A program made the translations under genes and the position numbers. From NCBI GenBank assembly GCA_018806915.1, contig JAGKQI010000090.1, positions 372,001-436,000 of the forward strand: a DNA stretch of 64,000 nt, read 5' to 3'. Within the stretch, counting starts at the first letter, position 1. Each line of letters begins with the position of its first letter. Source of the stretch: Phytophthora colocasiae. Its lineage: Eukaryota; Oomycota; Peronosporomycetes; Peronosporales; Peronosporaceae. The notes under the pieces are model-generated. The model was not told the origin of the DNA and ran no database searches. It was given only the letters and a program-made list of their open reading frames with translations. Shown here in pieces: positions 40,731-52,795 of the stretch.

Positions 40731-41694
40731 GCACATCTGACGCCTTCCAACGATCGACAACTGCCGTTTCTTCCGAAAAGTCGTCTTCTCTAAACTTAAC
40801 AGCTGGTTCCCATGTTCGTAGGTAGATCTTCTTACAGCTTCGGTCTGGATGCACCCAGAGAACATGGTACTCCATGCCCAACGCTCCTTCACGCCGATCA
40901 TTAATATAGGCCACCTCCCAGACCTCGACTGTGGTTGCAAACCGGCGGTCCACTGAGATATCCCGACCCGTATAATATTCACCATATATTTCGTAATATA
41001 ACTGGTCGGGGGTTGTTGGCTCTTCAGCTACGATAGTAGTTCGTTTGGTGGCAGTCGGTGTTCGTTTGGTGGCAGTCAGTGTGTGTCTACTGGCAGTCGG
41101 TGTTTGTTTAGTGGCAGTAGACGGCTGGTCAGAAGCAACATTCAGATTTTCGGTGGACGTAGTCACACAGTTCATCGGCTCAGCTGCTTGAACCGCATCC
41201 ATAGCCTCAACGATTGCATCGTCAACGAAGCAGCGTACACGAGCACACTTGCAGCGTGTGCACCGCGAGCGAGTGGCGTTGGTAAAATTGCAAATGCGAC
41301 AAACCCAGTGCCCGCTCTTTGCCTTTCTGGCTTGACTGTCACTAACAGACCCTGTTTTAGTGACATTAGGGAGCGGCGAAGCCATTGCGGAGTCGTGGCT
41401 CGACCCCTGCGTGCGCACTTCCGTCCCGCTCCCCGTGTCTTCTGCTGTCGTGCTAGGTGGGTTCTCTGGTACCGTTTCGCCACTGTCTGTGGCCGCAGTT
41501 GTAGCTCGCGCAGCAGCCCTAGAAATTTTAGCGGTTCGAATTTGCTTGGCTGTCCTCTTCCTTCTGGTCTTCCCTTTCTTGATGGGAGCTGAGCTATGTA
41601 GCACAGCATCCCTCTGCACACCTGTCTTCCAGACACGAGCCATGGCTTGCCCACGTGACCTCCGTTCGCAAAGCAGCAGCACTGAATGCGCCAA
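40720..41694 (-). pseudogene. MULE-E region with RanBP2-type zinc finger and chromo-like domain
   Basis: The minus-strand frame runs from a basic region (KKGKTRRKRTAKQ, about 41590) through GHWVCRICNFTNATRSRCTRC (about 41315-41255), which fits the RanBP2 zinc-finger spacing W-x-C-x2-C-x3-N-x6-C-x2-C apart from the first spacer. A Thr-rich degenerate repeat follows (TATKRTPTATKRT, 41110-41040). Near 40950-40770 the sequence WEVAYINDRREG, YHVLWVHPDRS and RTWEPAVKF has chromodomain order (two strands, then WEP). A chromo module would bind modified histones and could direct insertion. It is joined downstream to the protease-like segment. Confidence 0.5.
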
Positions 41695-42120
41695 CGGAGA
41701 GTCAGCAACGTATGCTTCCTTAGCTGCGCAAGAGCAGGGACATCAGGAAACATTCGATCCAGTGCGTTCATCCCAGCTTGGTCGCGATCGGTGAGAAAAA
41801 TAGATGGCTTCGAAATTTTTGTATGATTCAAGCATCTCCTTCAACTGTTGTAAATCCCAGAGGAAATCTTCTTCTTTTTCACCGGATAAAAAATATTGGG
41901 TAATCGGCAACACAGTGTTCATGTTTGTCATAGCAATGATGTTCAGTAGTGGTAGATCGGAATTGTTAGTCTTGTACATGCAATCCATAGCCATGACGTC
42001 AGAATTCCAAGCGTTAAATTTCTTGATTCCCGGGTGTGACCAAAATAAAGCCCGGAGTCGCTTGCCTGGTCCACGTCAACCTTGAAGAAGTCTGTATCGC
42101 ATACTCATGAGATGTTGTGC
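41690..42120 (-). pseudogene. MULE-E transposase catalytic core, broken
   Basis: Minus-strand pieces in order: FFKVDVDQA (about 42090), RLRALFWSHPGIKKFNAWNS (about 42060-42005, another frame), MDCMYKTN with the first catalytic Asp (about 41985), MTNMNTVLPITQYFLSGEKE (about 41930), and PSIFLTDRDQAGMNAL with the second Asp (about 41800-41760, another frame). These are hallmarks of oomycete/plant MULE transposases. Three one-base shifts are needed. The expected catalytic Glu region after ALAQLRKH is not recognisable. Confidence 0.75.
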
Positions 42121-42217
42121 TATTCGGTTATGAAACCCACGTGTCCTGTAAAACTTGTCGCGAAACCTACATTGCCTTTGAGTTTTGCTCTTTTTAAGTC
42201 CATTCATTCTTTGACTA

Positions 42218-42630
42218 TGGCTTCAACACCAACGTCGCACCACCTGCACCAACAACCTCGAGCTACCTCATTCCGCCACCTCCGGAACAAGTCTTTGAGT
42301 CTTATAAAGAGGCAGAGACTGCCCTTCACGCATGGAATCGGCGACAAGTTATTGACGTGACCAAGGCACAACAAGAAAAACAAGGCACATGAAATTTGTC
42401 AACGTGATTTCCAATGCGACCACTACGGCAAAACCAAGAACACACGTCACCTCCGAAAGGAAGATCGGTCAGTTTGTACACAACGGGGAACGAGCAAAAT
42501 TAAGTGCTGATCCGGATACAGCAATTATCGCGAAAGATGTGTCGAACAAGAAAAATGTAGGTCGCGAGAGGCACTGGCTGATGACACACAGACTGAGCTA
42601 CTGTTAAAGAAACTGGAAGAGCACAATTTT
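42218..42630 (+). pseudogene. MULE-E N-terminal DNA-binding segment, opposite strand
   Basis: The plus strand reads PPPPEQVFESYKEAETALHAW (about 42270-42335), then after an in-frame stop FQCDHYGKTKNTRH (about 42410) and CVEQEKCRSREA (about 42545), resembling the FAR1-like N-terminus expected before a MULE core. It faces away from the core at 41690-42120, which reads leftward from the same junction. A local inversion is the simplest explanation; two separate MULE fragments are the alternative. Confidence 0.45.
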
Positions 42631-42844
42631 TTAACTCCATAATAAACACCAGAACTCATAGAATAACCACTAGTCATTGAATAACCGCTACTTCGTAGAA
42701 TATCCACTAGAATAACCGCTATGAAATAATTAATTCATTTTGCGATAAAATAAAAATTTGTATTGACTATTTTTATTTTGGTCGACACATATGAATTTTT
42801 TGGTACCTCGAGCTCCGTAACCTCGAGCTCCATAGATTTTCCCA

Positions 42845-42920
42845 TAATAAAGCTCACTTCGCCTTTCACTGAGTACAACAAACATCTCTTCTTTCTACAC
42901 TACTTACGCTACTCGCCAGA
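42845..42920 (+). repeat. Copia-2 3' LTR, end portion
   Basis: 76 bp matching 35151-35226; the front of this LTR is missing. Confidence 0.85.
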
Positions 42921-43513
42921 CTTACTTTCCAGATGATAAGAAATGATTAGCATTCGAAATCCCATTCAAACAATTCACAATCGCAATCAAACCTTCAGAA
43001 TTCAATAGTCAATGTAGCAACCAGGAAATAACCGGTTAATCAACTTCAATTTCCTTCCTTCCAGACGCTACAAATGGTATCCGTGAATGTTGCCCCTTTG
43101 AAAACTTTTCACAGGGGTACATATAGTGTACATACCCTACACGTACATGTAATATTGTGCAAGGCAGGAAGTAGATAATACATGTTCTGTAATGCTTTAT
43201 CACCTTCCTTCCGAACGGTACTCGCCTCAGACGGCTAAGCGGATGTCGTAAGATACGCCATAACAAGTCACTAAATGTTTGTATGAGCCATCTGTTTGGC
43301 TTGCGGGAAGATGTATAAATTGTCAACAGGGTTTTCAGGCAATGTCGTAACTCATACCGCATTGTGATAGAGTTATGATGGCCCAATGTCGTATCTAACT
43401 CCTATTGTTGTCAGCAGATGATCAGGGACATGCACTTCTACGCAACTCATTCCACAATAGAAGGTACGTTGGCTCAACAATTTTGTATTCAATTGCACGA
43501 AACTTACCACTAA

Positions 43514-46366
43514 TCAACTGATACGCAGCCTACCAGACGATGCCTCGCCACCACTCCCTTCATTGTCGCCATCGCCGCCGTCCACATCTTCCTCACGGCG
43601 AAGCTGCAGTTCTCGCTTTGTCTTTTTGCGCTTTCCTGCGCTCTGCCCAGGCCGACGCAGCACGACACGCTTCCCCAAGCTGGCTGGAATGTCCTGACCT
43701 GCCCCAAAGTCCTCGTGCCAAATCTCGAAACAGGTCTTAGGGACGCCCTTGAAGTCGCGGCGGATCTTGTTGCAGAGCCAGCACTTGACATTGTCAATGG
43801 AGCACCTCTCGCAGAAGTATGTCGTGGCAAAAGACTTCTTTTTCTCCGTCCGTAAAAGCCCACAAACCTTACACGACTGTTGGCGGCGTTTCTGGACCTC
43901 GCTAACGGTGACCCAGTCGTCTACCTGCTGGAGAGTATGTGTCAGTCGCACAGGTGTTCGTCGGCGTTTCTGGCTGGAAGCAGGTGGAGTAGCTTGAACC
44001 CCAGCGAAGTCCTCGGCCTTGAGCTGCAAGAGCTGGTTCTGAAGAACCGCAAACCACTCCGACCTTTGCATCGCGACCGTGCCTTTGATCTTCGCCGCCT
44101 CTTTATGACTGAGGAACGCGTTCACGAGCGCGAGGTCCAAGAACCCCAAGAACAACCCCTTGTAGTACTTAGTAAAGCGCGTGGACATTTGCAACGAATA
44201 ACTCTGGAGGCGGAGTTGATCATGACGATCTACTCCGCCCATCCAGTTCTGGTAGTCGTTGACAGACCGAGGGCACCCCACTTCCAAAGCGCCCACACGC
44301 TTGATCTTCCGCTGAATAGTCGACGCTGTCATGGCGGATCCTGTGCACAAGTAGTACACAGGCTTCCGGTCCCACCAAAGACATGAGATGAGTGAGGGAA
44401 CAGCGACTGAGCGCGAGAAGAGAAACGAGCCACGGGGAACGCTGGCTGGACGCGTTTTGCGCTTGGACTGGAGTGCCTTGTTGAAACCCAAACGATTCGT
44501 CTGAACAGTCCCCACCACGTACACGTTCTTTTTTAGAAGCTCCACAGCGAGGAGAACGGGGAATAAAACCTGTCTACCACGACCGCATGCCAGTTATGGC
44601 ATGATTCAGGAGTGAAGACAGCCGTCAGGTTCCGAATTACGGCAGCTGCGCCAGTCTTGAAGTCAATTGGGTTGTCTACTCCTTCACGCTTTCCCACATA
44701 AACTTCGAATCTAGTACAGTTACGACATCGAGAGCTGTTAGTATGTGCTGCATCGCGTAAGTTACGACATAGAAAAAAGGCCAAAAAAAATACCTGTGGC
44801 AGTACGCAGTCTTTGCGTCACACAGCATAAACAGTTTGGAGCCGTATCGGTGAGGCTTGTCCGACATGAACATTCGCGTGGGGTTGCGCCTAGATGTTGC
44901 AGGTAGGACGCCTTCATCGAAAGAGAAGATGGCTGGAAGGGACCAACCTGACAAGAATCGTTCTTGGATCTTGTCCACTACAGGACGAAGCTTCCATATC
45001 TTATCGCGGCCGTGGTCTACGGAATTGTCAACAAAGTGAAGATCCCGTAGGATACTGTTGCAGCGGTCACGGCTCATGTACCGTCCAAAGATTCCAGCAG
45101 GTATGGCCCCGTCCTCGACCATTGACCAATGAGCAGCGAAGCGCCGTTTCTGGGGGCACAGCATACGTGCCACCAGTAGTCCAACCACATGAAGAATCTC
45201 GTGTGCACCATAGGCTTGCGTTGCCCTCAAGCGGCGGGCAATTTGAACGACGGTCTCACGCTGGCGTCCGGACTGCCGCGCAGCCATTTTTTCTGCTCGT
45301 TTATCCAGTTGCTGCAAGTAGTAGCGGTTAGTCTCGGTGGTGATTGTTACCCAGAGGGATTTCGGCACGAAGTAGAACAGTGTTAGAAGTGGTGACCGCC
45401 ATGCATCAAGTAGTTCGCCCACAGGTCTCGCCTCTTCATCGCCCAATCCAGGGTACGAAGGAGTGTCCGTCTGAACTCCGCCGATGGTTCACTCCACTCC
45501 ATCGCCCGCAAAGTGTTCTCGCGCTCCTGAAGAGCCGCTTTGTTCAAAGTAGTATCATTAACATGCAGCGACGCAAGGAAAGCTTGATCCATTTCCTCAG
45601 CGTCACTGTCAGAGAGGTCATCACCCTCCTCATCAATTTCACCAACACGAGAATCCCAGTCGTCGTCAACGATCCCAGCACCATCGCTCTCGTCGCCGGA
45701 GCTGAACTCTTCGTACTCACTACTGCTCTCCCCGTCCTGCAAAACGTTTACGTCAGCGTTCGGTCTCGCCGGGATCCTAATTCGCCGAGTAGGAGCAGCG
45801 AGCGGAGTGACAGCATGTTCGTCCTCCTCCTCGCTCTCCAACCCTGATGCCTCAGACAGTAAATGCAAACTGGCTGCCGCATCTCGTTGCTCCTCGTCCG
45901 GGTGGAGATCTCTTTGCGAGAGATCAAACGCTCTAGCTACTGCATCCTGGGAGAGATCAGGCTGTGATGCATCAGATTCTGGACCAAACAACTCGTTGAC
46001 GGTGGTTTGCGACAGCTGAACACTAGTGTCGATCTGCGACGGCCGAATGGTGACGTCGTCAGTGCCACCACCTTCTGCTTCCTCCCCTACGTTCTCATCA
46101 CCAACTACATCCTCTAATCCGTCCTCGGACGAACACTCCTCGTCCTCCACCAGCAAGCCGGACCGGAATGCGTACTCAACTACAGCATGCTCACCAACCA
46201 GTACATTCCCATCCTTTGGACAGGTATACGTCCACTCAGTCTGGATCCCGGACGGCCGTTTCGACGTCCACCCAGCAGCTCTGAGCTGTCGCCATAGGTG
46301 CCCGAAGTCGACGTCGTGCCTGGGGGCGGTGGGGGTGGGTGGTTTCTCTCGGCGACTGGACCTCAT
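43514..46366 (-). pseudogene. piggyBac P4 transposase, frameshifted
   Basis: Starting at 46366: N-terminal domain FGHLWRQLRAAGWTSKRPSG, a long acidic region (46250-45500), a frame change near 45470, then helices to FGRYMSRDRCNSILRDLHF (about 45080). FMLCDAKTAYCHR holds the first Asp (about 44820). The intron 44793-44711 follows. Next come FEVYVGKREGV, VVVDRFYSP (second Asp, about 44570), a one-base shift near 44550, GGVDRHDQLRLQSY (third Asp, about 44245), and the Cys-rich tail CKVCGLL, CERCS, CWLCN (about 43875-43740). All catalytic Asp codons are present; two shifts break the protein. The intron contains a GTAAGTTACGAC-type half-palindrome. Confidence 0.82.
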
Positions 46367-46469
46367 GTGCGTTGGGCTGCAAAATCAGGAATGAGTGGTC
46401 TGGACCACAATCTGTATCCACCACCCATCATCTGACCTGGTTATGTGAACTTGTCGCAGAGACCTCTAG

Positions 46470-47140
46470 CAACTTATGCGTTGCAGTACACTTGAATAAA
46501 GTATTGGAATTTCGTTTCTGAGCCATTTTCTAATATAAATCGAGATATGTCACTGTTTTCACAGTATACATGCTTTGCACAAATGAGGCGAATACTGTGG
46601 CATTTCGAAGCACACTGGCATGGAAGTTTCTGCTCTTCCCATCCAACAGCGATATTGCCAGAGGCTGGAGAGAAGATCACGAGATCTTGTTGATACTGTG
46701 GAAAATACACACTGGTGTTCAAAGCAACGTGGAGACTGCGCAACGACATTTACTTCGGCGAAACACAAGCGGTGGCGCCAAGTATCCCGAACATTCAGGC
46801 TTCCATTCAAAGCCATTATCATTTCTTGTTTCGGCACTCATCGGATTGGACATTGACAGCGAAGTGCTTAATCGAGTTTATACGCGTTTGGGTTTTGAGC
46901 CCGAACGTACCGAATTGCTTGCAAACCTTCCAAGACAACGCATATGGATTCCGCGAAGATAGAACTGATACAAACGTAGTAGCATAGGTCTGCAAGATGA
47001 CTGTCCGCTAAAAGTTAATCAAGTACTTTCTTATTATTATTATTTCGTGACTTTAGTGATGTCGTGAATACAGTACTAATACATCGGTCAGGGTATCACA
47101 AGGAAAGTGAAATTGACTAACTGGTTACTCCTGGTTGCTA
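46470..47140. other. Right part of P4 unit, unidentified frames
   Basis: A plus frame 46715-46987 (NDIYFGETQAVAPSIPNIQ, FREDRTDTNVVA) and an overlapping frame 46570-46962 look protein-like but I cannot place them. They may belong to the host DNA element or be a captured sequence. Confidence 0.35.
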
Positions 47141-47141
47141 C

Positions 47142-47614
47142 TATTGGTAAACTAAATCGAGAGTTTCCCTGGATAAAACACGGTGCAGTTAAACCTGTCT
47201 TTGGGTGGAACCTTCACGCTGTCCATGCGATGAGCAACTTCTTGGTAACGTTACTAGACACTTGTCGGTTGTTCAAAGTGTAGAACGAAAACGGGTATTG
47301 TTTCTGGAAAGTGCACTAACACGTACCCCCGAATCGGAATGGGAACTTGGTTTGCCTTTCACAGCCCCCGAGTGGCATTAAAAACGCGATGTAATTGTTT
47401 GTACCTCCCACGACTTGTTAGTCAAAACTCATTTACTTCAAAGGTACTTTATTGATAATACTTTCTCTGATCGAAAAGACCTATCTCATTAAAGCAAAAA
47501 CAAATGGGAATAAAAAAAGTTAGGCTTTTGTAAGTCGCTAGATTTAACCCCACAATCCGTCTTAAGGACTACGTAACGCCAACGGGCACCCCGGGTTTAT
47601 ATCTTGTAGACCGC
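47142..47614. other. Unassigned AT-rich spacer
   Basis: I see no gene, repeat or RNA that I can support here. Confidence 0.5.
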
Positions 47615-47621
47615 CTAGTCT

Positions 47622-47894
47622 GAGGACTCAGTGGACGTCGAGGAACGCGGTTTCGCAACTCATGACAAAGAGGAGTTGGAAGAACGCAGCCCTTTGTCTG
47701 GCGCTACCGTGGAGAAACTTGAAAAACTTGCTAGTGGTTGGGGAACTACTTATGCGAGAGTTGTTATGGGTCGATCATCAGTCTCGCAAGCCAAGGCCGG
47801 CGCATTGATTGCCTTGCGTGATGCGTACATCAGTGGAAGCAAGACGGCTAAGCAGGCGGCAAAGATGGCGGTGTTGCGCGCGAACAATTCCTAG
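47622..47894 (+). pseudogene. RXLR effector C-terminal half (copy B)
   Basis: Homologous to 3573-3840 but starts at the CTAG junction, so the signal peptide and RXLR segment are absent. VEER is present just after the start, followed by the complete C-terminal domain (ATVEKLEKLASGWGTTYARV, about 47704-47763) and a natural stop at 47892-47894. It keeps the 8 bp lost in copy A, so the two remnants are broken in different places. Without a signal peptide it is not expected to be secreted. Confidence 0.65.
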
Positions 47895-48414
47895 AAACCA
47901 CTTCTGCTGCGAACGTGTCCAGTCCTGAACAAGTAACATGTGATCTTTTCAAGTGCTCTGACCTTTTTGCACATTGTTGTGTCTTTGGCTGTGGGGTTAT
48001 CAATCCGATTTATTGTACATTTTTCATAGGTTTGTTTGGGGGTATTGAACTCATCTGGATGTTCACGAACGTTGCCTTCAAGAGATATCTGTAATTTCTC
48101 TTTCTCGCTTAGAATAATTTATCTTCTATAACGACAATGCTGGTAGCTCTTGAGTCAGTAGCCGACATTTGTTTAAGGAAAGTATAATATAAACCAAGGG
48201 TTTTATAGCCTCTCGAATCGACTGTACCTTCACTTCTCCCGAGCTGCTTTTCCTTTTAAATGTAGCCGAGCTCTCGACGTTTGTGTGTATCGTCAGGAAG
48301 TTTGCACGTTCGACCACCAGCGCTTCTTTCTACTATAAAGATCATAGAATAGCTCGTAACATTGGTTCTATTTTTCAGATTTTACATTTTGCTGAAACCG
48401 GGGTCCAGTCATTT

Positions 48415-48573
48415 TATTGGAATCTGGTAACACGCAGGCAACTTGTTGTTAAAGGGGGTAATCTTGGACTGGCGCCTCTCGGGCCCTCTGTTTTGCACTA
48501 ACCAGTAGTACACTATCATTGCTACGTACTCAACGGCCTTCAACGGTCCTAAGTAGTAGTCCACTTTCTAATA
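48415..48573 (-). repeat. Copia-3 3' LTR
   Basis: Minus-strand element, so this is its 3' LTR; 159 bp, terminal inverted hexamer TATTGG/CCAATA (here TTCTAATA at the inner end). Confidence 0.92.
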
Positions 48574-48594
48574 CGCCCCCTCCGAAGTAGCAGT

Positions 48595-51500
48595 TTACTT
48601 CGGAAGATGCTCCTTGGTCAAGCCAATCAACTTGCCCAGCATCTCCAAACGATCGCTGGCAAGGGGCTTCGTCAATAAATCGGATGGATTCACGTCCGAC
48701 TTCACCTTGTGTAAAGTCACCGTCTTCTTCGCGACTTGGTCACGAACGTAGTGCCATCTCAGTTCGATATGTCGCGTCCTGCGACTAAATGTAGGATTGG
48801 TAGCCATGACATAGGCTGCCTGATTGTCAATTCCCAAGCGGACTTCCGTCTTCAACGCTGGGAAGACTTCAATGAGTACGTTTCGCAGTCCTTGTCCCTC
48901 CATCGAGGCCTCACAGGCAGCGACATACTCCGCTTCAGCTGTACTCTGGGCGACAATAGTCTGTCGTGTCGATGCCCAAGAAACAGCTCCTCCAGCTACA
49001 CAGTGCACGTAACCGGTTACACTCTTGCGACTGTCAGGGTCATTGCCCCAATCCGAATCGCAAAACCCGTCGATGACTAGTGTATTCGCCTTTTAAGATT
49101 CTTTGCTGGCCGAGTACTCAATGCCCATACTCTTGGTCCCAACCAAGTACCTCACGCGCTTCGCGGCTCCAATATGCTGTTGAGTTGGTTGTTGGACGTA
49201 CCGGCTCAGCTGGCCGACAGCATACGCGATGTCGGGGCGGGTACAGGTCGCTAAGTACATTAGCGAACCTACCAGCTCACGATAGGGAAAGGATTTCCCG
49301 TAACCAAGCTCCTTCTTGTGTTGGCCTGCATCCGTGTCGTTCACAGTCAATCGCAGTTTCGTCTCCATCGGGATCCTGCTCGGGTGTGCATCTTTGAAGT
49401 GAAACTTGTCGATGATCTCCTCACAGTACCGAGTCTGATGAATTTTGATTGAGTTTTCGTTTTGTTGCACCTCCACACCTAGGTAGGTACTCACCAAACC
49501 TTGGTCCTTGATTCCATAGGCTTCATTCAGCTCACTGAACAATCGCTTCTTGAACGTCTCGTTCCGAGTTGCACACAGGATGTCATCTACGTAGAGAAGA
49601 ACCAACGCGAACTCTCCATCCTGGTCGTAAAAATACAAGCATGGCTCAGTAGCACACTGCTTGAACCCAAATCGAATTAACCACGAATTCACCTCACTGT
49701 TCCATTCACGCCCTGACTGGAAGACCGTACAAAGCTTTGTTGATCATGTAGATCATGCCATCTTCTTCGCTTGGATAGCCTTCCAGCTCTTCAAGATACT
49801 GCTTGATCGCGAGGAATGCATTCAGGTACGCTGTATTATTGTCACCCTGATAAACTATTAGATGCAACAGAACACACACCGCGAGAAACAATCTGAAAGT
49901 AGCCATCCTTGCCACGGGTGAGAAGGTCTCTTGAAAGTCAATACCCTGGCGCTGTTTGTCGCCTCGCGCCACGATCCGAGCTCTGAACCGAACGACGTAT
50001 CCAAGGTGATCAGTCTTCACACTGTACACCCACATTGTCTTTATCGCTCGTTGTCCGACCGGCATCTCTGCTCTCGGAATCATACACAGCACTTCCTTGT
50101 CTTTGAGTGCCCGAATTTCGTCATTCATAGCAGCTCTCCACTCTTTAGCAAACTTAGACCTCATAGCCTCGCGATAGTTCCGAGGTATGTTCACGCTACT
50201 CGCTCGAATTCCATTGTTTCCACGCAAATCCGCGTGTAGTGCCCTAAAAGCCGAAGTCACCGAGAAATTCTCATATCGGTCAGGTGGGTGACGCTCGTTC
50301 ACTTCACGAAGTCCTGGGCGGCGTACTGGGACCTCCCGTTTCTGCCTCTTTGTATCCACCTTTGCCTGCTTTGGATCTCTCACTCGCTTGACTTCATCTT
50401 CTCTTTGGCGTCGACGACCAATCATTATCTCGCCTGGAGAATCACTGTCGCCTGCTTCCAGATCATCACCGAGATCGAACAGACAGTTTCCCACTTCACT
50501 GGGATCAAAGTTTCCCACTTCTATCTCATCACTTGGATCAAAGATAACATCACCCTCGTCTTCACTGACTTCGTCGTCAATTACAGGAAGGACGGTGACA
50601 TCTTCATCATCGTATTCAACTATTTTACTGTCAATATCATCACCTTCACAATTGCTGTCTTCATCAGCATCCTCTGCTTCGCCTCCCTGCGTTTCTTCAA
50701 ACGCGCCATCGCTGGAATAGTCTGGAAGAGAACTGTTTCGAAGAATGTCGTCCCACAACTGCTGATCTTCAGCGTTGTCAAGTTCACTACTCTGCTCCGT
50801 CCCCATGTCTTCAACATTTGGTAGAGCACTATTGAGTAAGATGTCATCCCACACTTGTTGGTCTTCATTATTCCAGTCAACACTAGAAACTCCATCTTCC
50901 TCCACCATGTCTTCGTCACTGACGTGGTCGCACTGCTCGTCGTCGTGTTCGTTGGCAGGCATATTATCGTCGTCAGATTTCTCACTAGCAACCAAATCGC
51001 CATCCTGAAAGTACTCGTCGAATGTCCGCAGCCACTTGTCCACCTTGGACTCGAATGCACTGCCATATCGATCCTTGTACTTGATGCTTTCATTGAGTTT
51101 TACATCTGCCACGAAGCCTTTCTTGTGCTCGGATGGAAAATACACTTGACATCCGACAACGTCCTCACGATACCCGAGTAAGAACCCAATGCGATAGTTT
51201 GCATTCAGCTTCGTCCGCATCGTGATAGGCGTGTGGCAATACACCAGCGAACCAAAAGTACGGATATGATGTATATCTGGCTTCGTGCCAAACATCACCT
51301 CGTATGGCGTGCATCCTGCACCCTTGCAGAACACCCGGTTCTTCACGTACACGGCGGTTTCCAACGCATGAATCCACATCGACTTTGGTAGACCAGAATC
51401 ATGCATCATTGTCTTCACCATACCTTCTAGAGTTTGATGAGTTCGCTCAACTGCATTGAGCTGCGAAGCCTTAGGTCCAACCTTCGTGTGCACGATCCCC

Positions 51501-52229
51501 TTCGTCTTGTACCAGAGCTCCATGGTACTGTTACAAAACTCCTGGCCCTTATCAGTAAGTACCTGCTTGACAAGTCCAGCGTCTTGCTCATCACTTCGCC
51601 ATTTGCGAATTACAACCTCTCCAACACGTTTTGCATGCTGTATTTCTGCCCATGCAATGTACTGCTTCATGAACTGGTTCACCTCACCCTCTGTGCGAGA
51701 CTTCATCAGGTAGGTGGTCACAAAGCGTGAGTATCCATCCAGTACTACGAGCACCGCAGTATACTGAGTCCCGTTGTGCACTCCCGGTATGAGCAGATCT
51801 GCGAACACTATGTCATTGACGCGCGTGATCTTACGCTCGAGGTTCTTCTGGAACGTTTTCCTTTTCTGCTTCCCGAAATGGCATAGCACAGTCAAACTTG
51901 CCACGCTTCTTCAGCATGATGCCCTTTGCCATGCCTCGGTCCACCATCAATCGGATATATTGTGGACATGTATGTCCTAGACGCGCGTGCCACAAATCGA
52001 TATCTGCAACACCATCGGTCACCGTAAAGTTCGCAATAACATGTTTCTTGGTTGATATTTTGCTATTCTTTGCCTTCTTCCCACTAACATTGTGGGTTCC
52101 GAACGTCCAAAGCTGGTGCTCGTATGTCGTGCGAATCACTTCAGTGCCTTCCTTCGACATCCCGAACATCTTCGTGTCTTGGTCCCATGACATTTTGAAC
52201 CCCTGGTCCAAAGCCTGTCCTGGTGAGAA
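48595..52229 (-). pseudogene. Copia-3 integrase, RT and RNase H, frameshifted
   Basis: It continues from the hAT target site on the minus strand: LDQGFKMSWDQD, integrase zinc site WHARLGHTCPQY plus CHFGKQ (about 51990-51850, shift near 51880), D in VFADLLIPG (about 51795), D in VLTDKGQEF (about 51560) and E in NAVERTHQ (about 51460). A long acidic region follows (51000-50450). RT shows GDNNTAYLNAF (about 49835) and YVDDILCATR (about 49585) with a shift near 49700. RNase H shows STAEAEYVAACE (about 48945) after a stop at 49093. It ends at 48595, 22 bp from the LTR. It is closely related to copia-1. Confidence 0.85.
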
Positions 52230-52795
52230 CAGGGTTGTGAAAAAAACAATTTGACTTTCAAATAATTCAATTAAAACACACTAAATTATTGATTGAGCGA
52301 GGTCTCAATCACGTCCAAATAATCCTCCATTTCACTGTGGCGTTTAGCTCGCGTTCTGGCGAAGTCACGAGCTACTTGAGTACTCTTAACGCATCAATAA
52401 TGAGCAAGCAGTGGTCTTCTGGGTCTGTACGACGTAAACAACTTCGACGAGACAGCTCTGAGGTAGCGCTCGACACTCCAGCAGTCTCCTCACTTTGCAA
52501 ATTTCTGTAAGACCCAAACATGCGACTATATTGGACGTGCGGTGTCTGTTTGATGCCATTACGAAGAAGTTCACACCAACTGCGAAATACCTCAGCCCAC
52601 AAGCCATCGTCGTTAAAGCACCACGCTTTGAAAGCGGTGTAGTTAAAGTTCTCGCAAAGCTATAACGAGCGTCAAGGGGTTTGGGTTAAGGTTACGGTTA
52701 GGTGGTTTTCTACCAATCAGAGCTCGATGATATGATTGAAAACAAAATTGCAATAAACAAATTATTGATTGACCCGAGTCTTGGGGCTCAATTAA

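Larger units (their letters stand above)
40110..42844 (-). mobile_element. MULE-E, composite Mutator-like element inside copia-2
   Basis: It interrupts copia-2 between its polypurine region and the LTR end. It contains a minus-strand MULE transposase core, a long C-terminal region with zinc-finger, chromo-like and cysteine-protease-like segments, and an N-terminal DNA-binding segment on the opposite strand. I could not define terminal inverted repeats. The right side carries short repeats of GAATAACCRCTA type (42660-42720). Limits are approximate. Confidence 0.55.
35060..42920 (+). mobile_element. Copia-2 LTR retrotransposon, interrupted by MULE-E
   Basis: The LTR 3' end (76 bp) appears at 35151-35226 and again at 42845-42920, so the element spans both. 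The 5' LTR start is uncertain (35060-35070). The 3' LTR lacks its front part, and MULE-E-derived sequence lies between the polypurine region (about 40110) and the remaining LTR. Coding runs from 35252 to 39965 with many stops and shifts. No target duplication could be defined. Confidence 0.8.
43014..47141 (-). mobile_element. piggyBac P4 inside a unit with 43-bp terminal inverted repeats
   Basis: Left end GTAGCAACCAGGAAATAACC (43014) and right end reverse complement GTAGCAACCAGGAGTAACC (47141) continue as a 43-bp imperfect inverted repeat. The contained transposase is piggyBac type, yet these ends are not CCCC and no TTAA flanks them. Either this is a divergent piggyBac lineage or a piggyBac copy sits inside another DNA element (a flanking TA would be compatible with Tc1/mariner). 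A solo match to the end is found at about 27670. Confidence 0.6.

Noticed and set aside
46026..46394. Ser/Pro-rich plus frames over 45.3-46.4 kb
   Set aside because: Antisense shadows of the acidic linker of the P4 transposase.
52675..52710. Telomere-like TTTGGGTTAAGGTTACGGTTAGG stretch
   Set aside because: Only a few imperfect units, inside a hAT element; not a telomeric tract.
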